NCBI GenBank assembly: GCA_051530055.1
Contig: CM121341.1
Location: 6,510,001-6,574,000, forward strand
DNA: 64,000 nucleotides
Reading direction: 5' to 3'
Source: Neoechinorhynchus agilis
Lineage: Eukaryota > Acanthocephala
Part shown: positions 9,744 through 21,100 of the stretch, piece by piece
Layout of the letters: each line of letters starts with the position of its first letter
How positions within the stretch are numbered: position 1 is the stretch's first letter
Notes under the pieces: generated by a model
The model's database searches: none
Told to the model about the DNA's origin: nothing
What the model saw: the letters and a program-made list of their open reading frames with translations, nothing else
Made by a program: the position numbers and the translations under genes

Positions 9744-10460
9744 AAACCAACCGGAATGAAATCCACAAATGGAAAAAGGTCAATAAATTAAATGACGCTT
9801 TACTTTTGAGTTGTGTGCTTAAATCGTCTTACCAAAGTCATCGAATTTTTAAATCAGTGAGAATGCAATAATAATTCGATGCCATTTTCATCCGAAACTC
9901 CTTTTAAAGTAAAATCACTCCATTCTCGCCTGGCTCTCCTACTTTTCTCACATTCGATGCAAAGTATCTTTACGGCAATTTATTTCATTTCCAAATGCAC
10001 GAAGAGGAGGACCCATGTCCCCGTTTGGGTGCTCGTAAACACTCGAGTTCTGATTGGGTCTTCAAATTTAATTGTCTGAGCGCCGATAAAAACACATTGA
10101 TTTTTTGATTGAGATGCAAAGATTCGATTTGCGTTCACGCTTTTTTCTCGGCCCATTCGCGCACAAAGTCGAGACGCGATTTAAAAACTTTTGGGAACAA
10201 AATTCAAAACTTTTTTTTCGATTCCAATGAAAGAGTTGGAGATGTTTTGAGCAAGAATACAATGGTATCAAAGTTTGGCTCTTGTCGGCACGAAATTATT
10301 AATTATGATCATCAAAAGTATAGAATCGATAATTGTGACGTCACTCGAACGCTTGAAAATTACGCGCCGATAGTCGTGTTCAGTGACGTCACCATAAGTC
10401 TCGCGAATCTGGAAGAACGCTGCATCGATAGAAAAAATCGATGGCAAATAAAGCACGAAA
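9744..10460. promoter_or_regulatory. Intergenic with the second pair of TGACGTCA sites
   Basis: Duplicate of 2580-3295. Palindromic TGACGTCA occurs at 10336-10343 and 10384-10391, upstream of the ATG at 10461. No gene recognised. Confidence 0.45.
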
Positions 10461-11003
10461 ATGCGCGAGGACGGCATGATAACGCGATCGATGTGTCGGA
10501 GGTTGGTTCAAACGAGCGAGAATCCTGACGATGCGGATCTATCGATTCCTATTGAACGTCGAATGATTTCCGATCGGTCGGAGTGCTTGTGCTATGCAAG
10601 TAAACAAGAAGTTTTGAAGAAGACTGGACGTGATATTGGTAATCGGTATCTTTTTTTGTGAATGTTTATCCTCGCTTACAAATCTTACAATAGGTCCTCA
10701 ACGCCCACAAATCGGGCTGCTTTATACATTAAATCACAAAAGGAAATTCCTCCAGAATTAAGCTTTAGAGCTAAGCGAGCTCATTATAACTACGCAGAAT
10801 CGTAAGTATCGTGGCTGTACCGTTTTAATTTTGTTTTCTCCTTAAAAAGAGAAAGCTATTTGTTGCCAGACACAGAAGATTTGAACAGATCAAATTCGAT
10901 GGTCCGCGATAGTTTTAGACGAAGGCTAGTGTCTCAGCGGCATAATTTAGCCAACCGACATTTAGAATTCGAAATGGTGATAGAATCCAAAAAACCTCGT
11001 TAA
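10461..11003 (+). CDS. Unknown 148-residue basic protein, copy B
   Basis: Exons 10461-10645, 10694-10801 and 10850-11003 have 48-bp introns exactly as in copy A. The protein is the same length and nearly identical (KTGRDIG instead of KTGCDIG). Retained splice sites, phases and stop in both copies indicate a working gene or a very recent duplicate. No domain recognised. Confidence 0.62.
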
Positions 11004-11173
11004 ACTATCCAAATATTTTAATGTAATTTTTTGCCTTTATTCCCCGTTTGAAGAGATTTTTTGGAATATGATTATCACCTTTAAACAAAAACTAGTACTG
11101 GGAATTGTTGAGATCTTTTTCTCTCACTCTGAACGTCGGTTCTATAAAAGAAGTGTCATTAACTGGGACCGCA

Positions 11174-11564
11174 ATGAATCTCATGGTTACTCGGATCCAA
11201 TGGTTCATTTCAATGCTTTACATTTCGATCACTGACTACGTTCGACTAATCCGAAACGACACAACAATTGGTCGAATAGAGCTTTCAGGCTCAAAAAACA
11301 TGCTGTCATTAATTCTGAAAGTGTTGACTGCTCAACTCCTAGGCATTTTGTTGATTGTGTTTCTCACGTCTGGTAAGTTGTTTTACACGGTTTCCAAAGT
11401 AGAAAAAATGACATATTTAAAGCCAATAAAGACAATGCTGAGATGATTGTCTATGATAAATCACAAAACGGACAAAGCACCGAGGGTTCCCCGAAGGAAC
11501 AGCAGGAAACGCAAGTTCAATTGAATACGTCTTTTATAAATTACGCCAGATCGAGATACGGTTT
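11174..11564 (+). pseudogene. SUN-domain gene, copy B, cut off in exon 2
   Basis: Exon 1 (11174-11372, with the membrane helix) and the start of exon 2 (from 11423) match the gene at 4009. The similarity stops near 11564, within the codons for SRYG, before any of the SUN domain proper. Without the SUN fold this copy cannot act in a LINC complex. Confidence 0.75.
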
Positions 11565-11635
11565 TGTTTGTGGCGGAAAAATTGAGACGAGAAGGCGGAG
11601 TTACATTCATTCGACGGGGCCTACTGAGACCAATG

Positions 11636-12725
11636 TATCAAACAACTATTAGAAGTGTCCATTTGAGACTTTATTTGAGGCTCTAAGAATACCAAAATAG
11701 AAAAGAGCTTGTCACTGACGTAGACATCCAGTCTCGGTTACACCTTGCGAGATAACCTTAACTACGTAAAGTAACCTCAACACGAGTCCCAAGCAAACAT
11801 TTGTAAAAAATTTAGTATAAAACGCGAGGCAAGACTCGTAGTCGTCGACTAAAACTGGGCAATGAATCTCCAACTTTTACGATGTGAGGTAACCTCAACA
11901 CGAGTCCCAAGTAAACATTTCTAAAAAATTTAGTATAAAAACGCGAGACAAGACCCGTAGTCCTCGACTAAAATCGTGCAATGAATATCCTATTCTTCGT
12001 CTTAAGTTTTCTATTTGGCCTACAAGGCGGATTTCCAAGCTTTAAGGTTGTAACGTTTGGTAGAATGTCAGATAAATTATTTGGAATTTCAATGAATCAG
12101 TAGTCAGACTTTCCATTACAGGTGTTGGTATCGATGAAATTCCAAATAATCTATCTGACATACTGCCAAAAGTTGCCACCTTAAAGCTTAAAAATGCACC
12201 TTCAAAGGAATATGAGATATCCACAAACAAGTTCTATAACATTGAGAGACTTGAGTTGATAAATATGAATATAAGTGAAATGGAATTCACTACACCGCAT
12301 CCAAATCTCAAAGATTTAAAAAAAAATTTGGTAGAGAGATGGCACAACTGGATAAATCATTTGTAACAAACCTTCCTAACCTTGAATGGCTCATTATTCT
12401 TTATTGTAAACTGTCAAGTCTTGGAGTAATTAAAAATATTTGCTCACTTCGGCACTTACTCCTGGATGAAAATAATATAACTTCACTCGATATTGACAAC
12501 GCAACTTGTTTACAAAACCTTGTGATGTTCGAATTGAACGCTAACGCGATTGAATCAATCGCAATCGATCACGACGCTCTACCCCAACTAAAATATCTTC
12601 TAATGGATTTCCATTGTGATCTTAATCAATTGATCAAACACCTGAACCTACCACAACTATTAGAATTGACTGTGAGAAAGACGAACAGTACGATATCATC
12701 CCTCGACTGGATATTCCCATCCTAA
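11636..12725 (+). pseudogene. Decayed LRR gene, copy 3
   Basis: The twin promoter and first residues (MNILFFVLSFLFGL, from 11982) match the other LRR genes. The reading frame is then interrupted by a 54-bp reversed piece of LRR sequence (12037-12090), and further small changes follow around 12310-12330. Later parts (12339-12690) still read as LRRs (LRHLLLDENNITSLD) and are closer to the 23.7 kb gene than to the 1.4 kb gene. It stops early at 12725. Not expected to give a full LRR protein. Confidence 0.75.
12037..12189. repeat. Inverted repeat of LRR sequence (54-bp arms)
   Basis: 12037-12090 is the reverse complement, with a few mismatches, of 12136-12189, the codons for EIPNNLSDILPKVATLKL. 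The loop is about 45 bp. A transcript through the pseudogene would fold into a hairpin whose arms match the LRR gene family. Confidence 0.7.
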
Positions 12726-13059
12726 CTGATACGGTTTTTTTGAACAATTGTGAACTTGAGTGCTTGTGAGGACCCAAAGGTACATGGGTTCTCCTATTCT
12801 TTCCTTGTATTTTTCAACAATAAACGTGTTATTATTAACAACGAACTCAATTAGGTTTGATAAGACCGAAGTTCTCTTCTGCAAGGAACACAAAATTCCA
12901 TCGAATTATTAAAGAATTTCAAGAGAACAAAGCAAACGTTTCCCCTCTAATTATCTTTAGTTGGACCAAGAGAAGCAGCCTACAAAGGTGACAATGCTGC
13001 CTAACCGATTCAATCGAACACTCGGCCGTGTGATTTGGGACTAATACAGTCTAATTTTT
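12726..13059. other. Intergenic, no gene recognised
   Basis: AT-rich spacer after the decayed LRR copy, with no frame or motif that I can support. Confidence 0.3.
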
Positions 13060-13620
13060 AGATTTGAATTGCACATTCCCTACTCTCTCGAAATCGCTGG
13101 AGGCGCAGCGGAAGGGAGGAAGGTACGAAAATATAGGGATTTAGCAAGGGCCCACTAATTTGTCCCCTTCGGAGTAGTGGAGACGTATGGAGCGCTTGGC
13201 AGCTCGACACTCTGCTCCAGGATCTTTCGAAGAAATTGAGAGAAACGACCGGCGATGCACGAGCAGGACAAAATATCTCGCTCGCAGTACAACGAGGCAA
13301 TGTTGCTAGCGTGATAGCGACAGCCGTCGACCTGACGGAATTTCGGTCTTTACGTGACGGGAGGGCAAATGCCTTCTCTGGGACACCCTCACAGTAAGCA
13401 ACATTCCCTACTCTCTCGAAATCGCTGGAGGCGCAGCGGAAGGGAGGAAGGTACGAAAATATAGGGATTTAGCAAGGACCCACTAATTTGTCCCCTTCGG
13501 AGTAGTGGAGACGTGTGGAGCGCTTGGCAGCTCGGCACTCTGCTCCAGGATCTTACAGTACAACGAGGCAATGTTGCTAACGTGATAGCTACAGCGGAGG
13601 AAGGAGAGAAGCACCGATTA
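13060..13620 (+). mobile_element. Retroelement C-terminal domain fragments, tandem and decayed
   Basis: Two degraded tandem copies (about 13064-13320 and 13401-13600) of the domain read clearly at 48.4-49.7 kb: IPYSLEIAGGA, LLQDLSKKLRETTGDARA, NISLAVQRGNVASVIAT. This is the tail of a reverse-transcriptase retroelement family with copies on both strands of the window. Confidence 0.6.
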
Positions 13621-14757
13621 TGCGGATGGCGGTGATTGTATCAGAGCTGACAAATAAACGTTCTTTTTTGGGGAAAAACTCATAAAATCAGTCGCAATCC
13701 CTCTCGAGTGTTCATAAGCGACCTCAAAATAATAACATATCTAACCAACCGAATGCGATCTGATGATGAGCGCCAGCAGGTTCGAAACGCTTTTAATAAA
13801 AAATTATTTACCGGGTGAAGACTTCTAAACAATTATTTCAATAACATATCTAACCATCCGAATGAAATCTTCAAAGTAATTTAAAAACGTTTGCTGAACA
13901 TTAATACTTTAATTAAGCTGAAGTTTTAAATAGTTCTGAAATATTTGCGATCAAAAATTACAATTCCCCTTCGTGACATATTAAAATAAGTTGTTATTTG
14001 GGTCGTTTATGAAAATCCGAGAAGAGGGATCACTAAAGAATAATGTATATATTTCGACTTGACAATGACTGGTTCAATCAGTCGACATTAATACATTCGT
14101 TTTTAACGCGAAACTCTCAATATTAAAATAAAGCCGAGAACAATAAGTTTAGAGATATGTTTTTTCGGCGAAGCAGGGAATGTAACGCATGGCGACATGT
14201 CAACGGAAAAGGAAACCTTCTTTGGTTTTTTTGAAAGAAGTCAAAAGCGCAGTTTTTTCTTACCCAGCAAATGAACTAACCTATCAACAATTTGTTGTTC
14301 CAGAAAACAAAAGCTTTAAAACTAAAAGTTTATTTTGCACATGCAACGCAACAATAAAAAGAATATAAACTTTAAGCACGCATCTACCGTTCTCCTTTCA
14401 TTTTTTTACCGTTTGATTTGCGATGTTTGTTTGTTTTCTCAGAACATTACGCAATGAGTGCCAAAGCATTCTTCATTAAGAGTCTAATAACGAAAAAAGT
14501 ACCAAGAAAGCTGGGAAACCAAATTGTTTAGAACGGCGTTCAACGAATCTATCAACGGATAAGTTATAAGAACTGATCTGAAGCTTGCTTAAGTATTGGG
14601 ACAAGAGCATCAAATGTTCGCTATCAATCCATGATTAAAATGACCATAACAAGAGTAAAATTGTAAAATTATTCGTCGCTGGTGCCACATGAGTCGCTTA
14701 GTGCTGCTCCAAAGGCAACCGCGGACTAATCCTTTGTCTTAAGATAAGCAGTTTAAA
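13621..14757. other. Intergenic with short repeats
   Basis: No gene recognised. A segment at about 13757-13840 (gatgatgagc, then cttttaataa and ttatttaccgggtg) resembles one arm of the fold-back element at 57498-57684. The ataataacatat repeat near 13730 recurs at 46.5 and 47.0 kb. Confidence 0.35.
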
Positions 14758-14779
14758 ACATTCTTCGAATCAAGAATGT
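14758..14779. promoter_or_regulatory. Inverted repeat upstream of precursor gene 1
   Basis: Perfect 8-bp arms ACATTCTT and AAGAATGT flank a 6-bp loop (cgaatc). The same element stands at 16509-16530 and 27430-27451, each 100-130 bp before a precursor-gene ATG. It is missing before the fourth gene. Candidate regulator site or transcript hairpin. Confidence 0.45.
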
Positions 14780-14883
14780 GTTCTCGTCGAGTTACTATAA
14801 CAACATCAATTTAAGACGCAAAAGTCTTCATATGATAGAGAAATTATTAGGAAAGATCGAAGCTATCATACAACCTAATCATC

Positions 14884-15291
14884 ATGAAGCTATCAACCAT
14901 CACATTTGGGATATTTACTGTATTATCGCTTCAATTGGTTTGGGGATTGACAACCAAAGACGTCGCCAGCAGCAGTGAGTCGTCAGAAGAGACCGCGACC
15001 GTTCTTCAAACACAAAAACGTCCAAAGAGGGACTTTAAAGGCCATTCGTTGGAACCCAAGTCGAAGAAACTCTACAATAAAGTGAAGGTAGATGGCCCAA
15101 AGAAGGACAATGGAATAAAAGAAGGATCAATACCAAAGAGCAGTCGATCATTGGACCGTCAGCGACGTGCTATAGCTGATCTTAAACTCTCAAAACAATA
15201 CACCCTTATTGATAAAGATTTGATCGATGATATCAAGAAAAAAGTTAAGGGTAAGTGGGAAGATTTCAAGCAACTGGTAAGCAAATCTTAA
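14884..15291 (+). CDS. Secreted dibasic-site precursor, copy 1 (135 aa)
   Basis: Single exon. Residues 1-21 are a signal peptide (MKLSTITFGIFTVLSLQLVWG). A serine/glutamate-rich propart follows (ASSSESSEETATV), then convertase-type sites KRPKR (about 45-49) and RSLDRQRR (about 94-101). The C-terminal piece after RQRR is about 34 residues, lysine-rich and predicted amphipathic helix (DLIDDIKKKVKGKWEDF). The layout fits a secreted precursor cut by a furin-like protease to release cationic peptides, such as antimicrobial, venom-type or signalling peptides; which of these is unknown. Paralogues lie at 16614, 27556 and 35754. AATAAA-type 3' signals follow. Confidence 0.72.
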   Translation: MKLSTITFGIFTVLSLQLVWGLTTKDVASSSESSEETATVLQTQKRPKRDFKGHSLEPKSKKLYNKVKVDGPKKDNGIKEGSIPKSSRSLDRQRRAIADLKLSKQYTLIDKDLIDDIKKKVKGKWEDFKQLVSKS

Positions 15292-15394
15292 AGCTGATCG
15301 CTTTACATTTAATAAATTATAACGTTCTAATTAATGTGCAGTTGCTAGCGCGGGGTAATAAAGTTTGGAAAAAGTTGAAATTGAATGTAATTTT

Positions 15395-16245
15395 TCTGCG
15401 CAAATCCAAAGGCAAATACTCACGAGAGATTTTACACGATTTTTAAACTGAGGATTGTATCCAACGCTCATAACCATTGGATAAATATTACCGCGTTCAA
15501 CGCGAGCGTAACCGTAATAGACTCCGTCCTCGAAACTATTCGGTAGTCCCTGGACACATTCATCGTCTAAATTGGCTGAGGAAAACCGTTAATGGGTTGC
15601 GTGATGGCAATACAATATAGTTATTTATGCAGTTCATTTTATAAATAGGATTCCGATATCAAAGCATTAAATGACCATTCTCAAATTCTAATTTTTCATT
15701 GGTAATTTCGAACAAATCACCTTTGTCTGGACATACCAGTTGGAAATCCGAGATGCCGGCTTCCTCGCTTATATCCAGAAACGACTATTCCGGAAGTGTA
15801 AAGAGGATTCATCTAAAAACGAGAATTCCGAAAAGGCACAATATTAATTCAAAGCGGTTTATATTTCTTCTTAAGATTAAATTCATCCCACAAATCATGC
15901 TCTTCACATAGCTTTATATGGCATTTCAGATTTGCCGAGGTAAGATCGTTGATCTAAAGTGAAAATGTAGATGAAGAACATTGATTTAACACCGACAACC
16001 TTTATTTTAACAACGAAATCTCTAATTCCCGATTTATTCGAAATGTCTTGACCGAGCAGACTTATGGCTTCACGTTTACACTTAATGTCCGTCTGTAAAG
16101 TCATTTAAGATTCAAAAGTTTATTGTTATAATCACCCCCGAAATATGCATCGAAGGACGCCGAAATTAAATTTAAGAGCAGAAATACCTCTGTCCTTAGA
16201 GCCATCTCGATGGATTCTTCGTCAACAGACCAGTTCTGAATTTAG
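15395..16245 (-). pseudogene. Partial copy of the L9m / riboflavin kinase gene pair
   Basis: On minus this matches 28250-29080: the last L9m exons (with CKREAISLLGQDISNKSG and the NDLTSANLKCHIKLC exon), then riboflavin kinase exon 1 (MNPLYTSGIVVSGYKRGS) and exon 2 (NLDDECVQGL, PMVMSVGYNPQFKNRVK). Riboflavin kinase exon 3 is missing; the sequence jumps from part of intron 2 to a 3' remnant (ttgaaattgaatgt) next to precursor gene 1. The 5' exons of L9m are also missing. It cannot make either full protein. Confidence 0.75.
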
Positions 16246-16366
16246 GATTCCGATTTAGCTGTGCTAATTCCTAAAATTAAGAACTAATCGGTTGACGAAA
16301 AATCCATCGAGGTGGCTCTTACTATAGATGTATTTCTGCTCTTATATTTGGTTTGAGCGTCCCTCG
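16151..16366. repeat. Imperfect inverted repeat of L9m exon sequence (~100-nt arms)
   Basis: 16151-16249 is an antisense copy, and about 16265-16366 a sense copy, of the same piece of the L9m gene (codons SVDEESIEMALRTE plus the start of the next intron). Identity is roughly 80% by eye, with a loop of about 16 nt. A transcript would form a long imperfect hairpin matching the L9m gene at 28.7-29.7 kb. Confidence 0.7.
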
Positions 16367-16613
16367 GTACATTTTTCCTGGTTTTGAAAGGGAAAATGAT
16401 AAATTTCGCCAATAATTGGGGTCAAGATGTTATTATTGCATGAATCTCTTAGTACTGCCTCAAAGACAACCGCTAATTTTCCCTTTGTTTTAAGAAAAGC
16501 AGTTTAAAACATTCTTCGAATCAAGAATGTGTTCTCGTTGAGTTGCCATAACGACATCAATTTAAGACGCAAAAGTTCTCATATGATAGAGAAATTATTA
16601 GGAAAGATCGATC

Positions 16614-17066
16614 ATGAAGCTATCAACCATCACATTTGGGATATTTACTGTATTATCGCTTCAATTGGTTTGGGGATTGACAACCAAAGACGTCGCCAGC
16701 AGCAGTGAGTCGTCAGAAGAGACCGCGACCGTTCTTCAGACACAAAAGCGTCCAAAGAGGGGTTCTAAAGGTTATTCAATGGAACTTGAGGTGAAGAAAC
16801 TCGATCCAAAATTGGTAAGCGATGCCAAGGCCAAGATCAAAGATGCTTATAAGAAGGTAGCTGGTATATTTAAAAATAAGGACGACGGAATAAAAGAAGG
16901 ATCAATCACAAAGAGCAAACGATCATTGGACCGTCAGGAACGTGCTTTAGCTGATCTTAGACTTACGAAGCATTACACCCTTATTGATAAAGAGTTGATC
17001 GATGATATCAAGAAAAAAGTTAAGGGAAAGTGGGAAGATTTCAAGCAACTGGTAAGCAAATCTTAA
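16614..17066 (+). CDS. Secreted dibasic-site precursor, copy 2 (150 aa)
   Basis: Same signal peptide and acidic propart as copy 1, then KRPKR. A different central segment is about 40 residues of lysine-rich helix (LVSDAKAKIKDAYKKVAG), followed by a basic site (KSKRSLDRQER) and the same C-terminal helix (DDIKKKVKGKWEDF). The second site reads RQER here rather than RQRR, so cleavage may be weaker. The upstream hairpin element is at 16509-16530. Predicted secreted, with two potential cationic helical peptides. Confidence 0.7.
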   Translation: MKLSTITFGIFTVLSLQLVWGLTTKDVASSSESSEETATVLQTQKRPKRGSKGYSMELEVKKLDPKLVSDAKAKIKDAYKKVAGIFKNKDDGIKEGSITKSKRSLDRQERALADLRLTKHYTLIDKELIDDIKKKVKGKWEDFKQLVSKS

Positions 17067-17499
17067 AGCTGATCGTTTTACATTTAATAAATTATAACGT
17101 TCTAATTTATGTGCAGCTTCTAGAGCGGGGCAATAAAGTCCGGAAAAAGTTGAAATTGAATGTCCTTTTTTCACAGAGAATTTTCGATTGATGTTATTAG
17201 TTCCTATGGGTTTGCAATTTGTGAACCGAACAGTTCCCAATTTTATGGTCCACCAAAGTTAAATCCGTCGTATATGCTGCTACCTAAAATTGAGAACTAG
17301 TCGTCGGTCTTATGATGAGCAGTACAATGTTTCTAAACTTACAATATTAACAATCCTAAAAAACCCAATGAATAAATGCGGGTTCACGCTGGTATCGATT
17401 ACAAGCGTTTCAGCTATTAGTGTCGCGTCGCTAAAGGATAGTAATTCGCAAGTTTGTCACTTCAATGCGAAGCAATGATTGATGAGGTGAGGTTTCCTT
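17067..17499. other. Intergenic; riboflavin kinase 3' remnant then unassigned
   Basis: 17130-17165 is a remnant of the riboflavin kinase 3' exon. Around 17285-17315 there is weak similarity to the L9m segment KIENWSVD. Otherwise nothing recognised. Confidence 0.35.
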
Positions 17500-17930
17500 T
17501 TTCGAAATATTCCATAACAATAAAAGAATCTTTAATCGGGATTATGTTCACCACCCTCCAATGTTGATATGATTCAATGATGTTCTCATTCATATTTCGG
17601 GCCATTTCGAAAATGCTTCGATTGCGATGAGATACATCCAACCGGTGATTGATCCCGCAAAATCACCATGAACTCATTTTCATGGGGCGTCTGCTATTTC
17701 TCAAAAAATTAGTAGCATCTTACTCTGTTCCGGTCTTTTCGATTGACAACTACGGCATTTTCCGACATGTCTTTCAATGTAGCGGTCCATTCCTGGCCAC
17801 CAATAATAATAATACCGAGCCAATGCCTTCATCGCTGCGGTTACTGGATGTCCATCGTGCAACTGCGACAAAACCGCTCGACGCAAGTTGTCCGGTATCA
17901 CTATTCTAATCAACCACATTATGATGTTGT
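17500..17930 (-). mobile_element. Gypsy-class LTR retrotransposon fossil, integrase part
   Basis: Minus-strand sequence encodes an integrase zinc-binding (H2C2) segment (LSQLHDGHP, YWWPGMDRYIERHV, CRSCQSKRPEQ). The start of the catalytic core follows at lower coordinates (FHGDFAGSITG, YLIAIEAFSKWPE). No LTRs recognised. A degraded fragment of an old element, carrying several breaks. Confidence 0.65.
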
Positions 17931-18139
17931 TTTGAACAGGGTGTTCCTTGCTGCGGCTTCAAAAAGATTCATCAATCTCTTCTACTTTTGTTGGTCATTG
18001 TGATGCCAAAAATCTTTTCACTCCAGCAATCTGACTATCTTAAATCGAACATTTACGTAAATTCCCGTCTATTAGATCCAAAACTGCCTAGTTCTAACTT
18101 CCTCTATAATAAATTCGATTCTTCGAATTAGCATGCTTT

Positions 18140-21100
18140 GTAGTGTCATCTTCTATCACGGGCATTCTGGATAATTTGTATTGTATGCAACGGTACTTTC
18201 CTACGTTGCACCGTAGGTATAAGCCCGTCAAATAGAATTAGACTCCGCAAGGGACTAGAATACACGACAGCAGTCCTGTTATGCGGGCAATTCGCGTCTC
18301 TTAAAATCAGGTCATCGTATGTACGACAGTTCCCTTTGCCTTTACGATACAATGTCGTTGGCTTCCAGAAAAGGGACTGTTGCATTACCTGTGGGCAAGA
18401 TTCCTCGGACCGAACTATATTGCCCGTGAACTGCAGTCGTCTGCGGCGCAAATATTCACTGGGCGGTTGGACTCCGGCTCTCTTATACAGTGCTTTGTTG
18501 GTCACTTTATCTGACCATCTGACCTTGAACGCCGCACGTAAGAGAGATGAATGATTTTGGTCCAAATGCCTCGTCGGCGTTGGTGACAGTGTCCAGGTCT
18601 CTGCATTGTAGTAGAGAATGCTCTCAATTAGAGCCATGAGCAGCTGCGAACGGAGTTCATCTGGCAAAGACTCACTGTCAAACAGTGGCTTAAGTTGCCC
18701 CATTGCTCTCCAAGCTATAGCTCTCCGTCGGCTGACATCCGCACTCACCTCAGGAACGACAGCTCCCAGATAGACATACCGCTCTATCTGTTTTAATTGC
18801 TCAACGCCATTCGGCCCTTCGCCAGAGATTGTATGCGCGACATGCGGAATCGTCAAGAATTCCGTCTTTTTCGAGTTGATGGTCGGACCAATCATACTCG
18901 CCCTCTCGCACAGTCTATTTAGCATGCGTTGAGCTCCTTCGACTGTTGAGGACATCAATACGATGTCGTCGGCATATGCCATGTAGGAGGCGCGTATCTC
19001 AGGATACCTGCGAATTCTTTTCCTCAACAGAAGAAATTCAACTTCATCATTCGGTAGTGCCCATCTCATTACCTAATCAAGCACCAAGATGAAGAGGAAA
19101 GTAGCCAATGTGTCGCCCTGCAGAACACCTGAAGTGGTGGAAAAGTATTCGGTCAAACCGTCAGCTGTCTTGACGGCGGACCTTGTGTTTTTATATAATG
19201 CCATAACGGATGTGACAATGATCGGCGGCACTCCATATTCCTTTAAGATACCGCCAATCATCTTTCGATTTACCGAATCGAAAGCTCGACGGAAATCAAC
19301 AAATACCAGCGTCACACCCGTTTGATGAATTCGTGCCTCCTTGAGGATCCTCCTCAAAGCCAATATGTGCTCTGTGGTGCCTCGACCTTTCCTGAAGCCG
19401 TTCTGTTCAATTCTTAGAAACCGTTCGAGGATTGGCTGAATTCGGCGTCTCAAAATGCTGCTGAAAAGTTTTGCCGTGTTGGACATCAAGGATATACCTC
19501 TGTAGTTCTCCACCTTTGTCAAGCAGCATTTCTTGGGGATCAATGTTAAATGCGCCGTTTGCCAAATTTGAGGTACTGAGCCACCATTCATTATGCCATT
19601 CATTATCGGTATGATTTTTCTGGCAATAGATTCAAACCTCAGTACCTCTGCCACTATCTCATCTGGGCCTGATGCACGTCCCGCACGCATCATTTTCGCC
19701 GCAGCGATCGCTTCCTTCAAGGAAATCGGTCAAGTGAAGTATGCCTCAGTGCTTGGGACGATTGTGCCTTTTGGAAGTGCAGGACTCACTTCCAAGGACG
19801 ATAATGGCGAATTGAGAATTTCCGCAAAATAATTTGCGATTCTCTTTTTCTGATTTCCGGGGAGGGACCTTCAATCAAAGTTGGCTGTCTTTGGGATATT
19901 CCTGTGAGAGTGTTTATCGCTCTCCATGATAAGGAGGTACGAACAAAACCTTCCTTATATGCGATCCCGCGAACTGCATCCTCTATCGAAGCTTTTTGCT
20001 TTTCATTATAGAGGTTGGCAAGTTCAAGACTTGCAATGCGAGCCTCAGATCGTTTTCCTCTTTTTCTTAGAGTTTTGATCTGCTCAGCCATTGCCATAAA
20101 TTCACAGTCCTCCTGCCATATAACCTTTGCAGCTTTTATACGCCTCATTTTTGGGAGGGTTTTTTCGGCCGTTTCGGTCACTGCATCGCAGATTGACTTG
20201 TAATAAAAATCAATATCCGTTTCAGCAGCTGGCATCGAGCTCAGTTGATTCTCTAGTTCGATATCGAACTCTTTCCTCCTCATTAGCGAGGGCGCCATAG
20301 AACGGACGTGGACGATGTTGAGGCGTACGGAACAACGAGTCACTCATGCTCAACTGACACATCACCAACTTATGGTCGGTTGGCAGCCCATCAACTGTGA
20401 ATGTGTCAGCGTTTTTGACCCGACATTTTTCCCTACGTCTCAACAATATATGGTCAAGCTGAGCTAAGCGTCTCTTGGGATTTTTCCCATGGCATGTTTG
20501 GACGGATTCTTTTGACCCATAAACGACGCCAAACGCCAATGACGCTTCCGGAATAAAGTGTTAGCAGACACGAGATCATGCCGTTCCAGCGCCTCAACCA
20601 AGTACCGGCCGTTCCGATTCTCGTCTTTCAACACATATAGCGATCTTTTGGAATGCCGTAAAATCGCGTTGAAGTCACCGGCTATTAGGAGGGTGTCTCT
20701 GTTCGGTACATCATCTAATGCTTCGGCTAAATTTCCATAAAATCCTTCAACCGCCTCTTCATCCGACGAGGAGGTCGGTGAATATACGCCAAAAGCATAG
20801 AGATTTGTCGATCGAAGCTTAATGCTGACACGAAGGATTCGGTCAGTTATAATACTGCATAGTGCTGAGTTTCGGCGGCGGGGTGATGAACAAACGCCTA
20901 CACCTCCATTTCCTCGACTGTCCGCAGATAGGTAAGATAATGATCAGCCCCCTCCTAAATCCTCCTGATTTACGTCTGTGCCTGACTGGCCTCTTATGCG
21001 CAATTCTTGTAAAAAGACAAGATCCATTCTGGCGTCCCTTGCCTATTTGGCCAGGGTTCCCCTACGCCATTGCGCTCGCAGACTCCTACAATTCAAGGAT
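18140..21100 (-). mobile_element. LINE with AP endonuclease and reverse transcriptase (minus strand)
   Basis: Read from high to low coordinates: endonuclease pieces (21000-20222, including GDFNAI and LAQLDHILLRRREKC, LPTDHKLV), a spacer (20343-19786), RT (19720-19073: GPDEIVAEVL, VENYRGISLMSNTAKLF, QNGFRKGRGTTEHI, VFVDFRRAFDSVN, GVLQGDTLATFLFI) and its thumb and C-terminus (19069-18146: YMAYADDIVLMSS, then LIESILYYNAETWTL). One in-frame TAG lies just after LVLD at about 19072, and other frame changes occur near 19740-19800. Clade not fixed by eye (RTE/R4-like motifs). Close to full length but no longer intact. Confidence 0.78.

Larger units (their letters stand above)
7405..11564. repeat. Segmental duplication, copy B (partner 48-4397)
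   Basis: Second copy of the homeobox/LRR/unknown/SUN block. Its left edge breaks into a LINE RT frame. Its right edge cuts SUN exon 2 and is followed after about 70 bp by another LRR promoter (from about 11632). The 201-bp LRR deletion accounts for the difference in offset along the block. Confidence 0.9.

Noticed and set aside
13770-13800. tRNA B-box-like string ggttcgaaacg
   Set aside because: No A box or cloverleaf could be drawn around it; it belongs to a fold-back-like repeat also seen near 57.6 kb.
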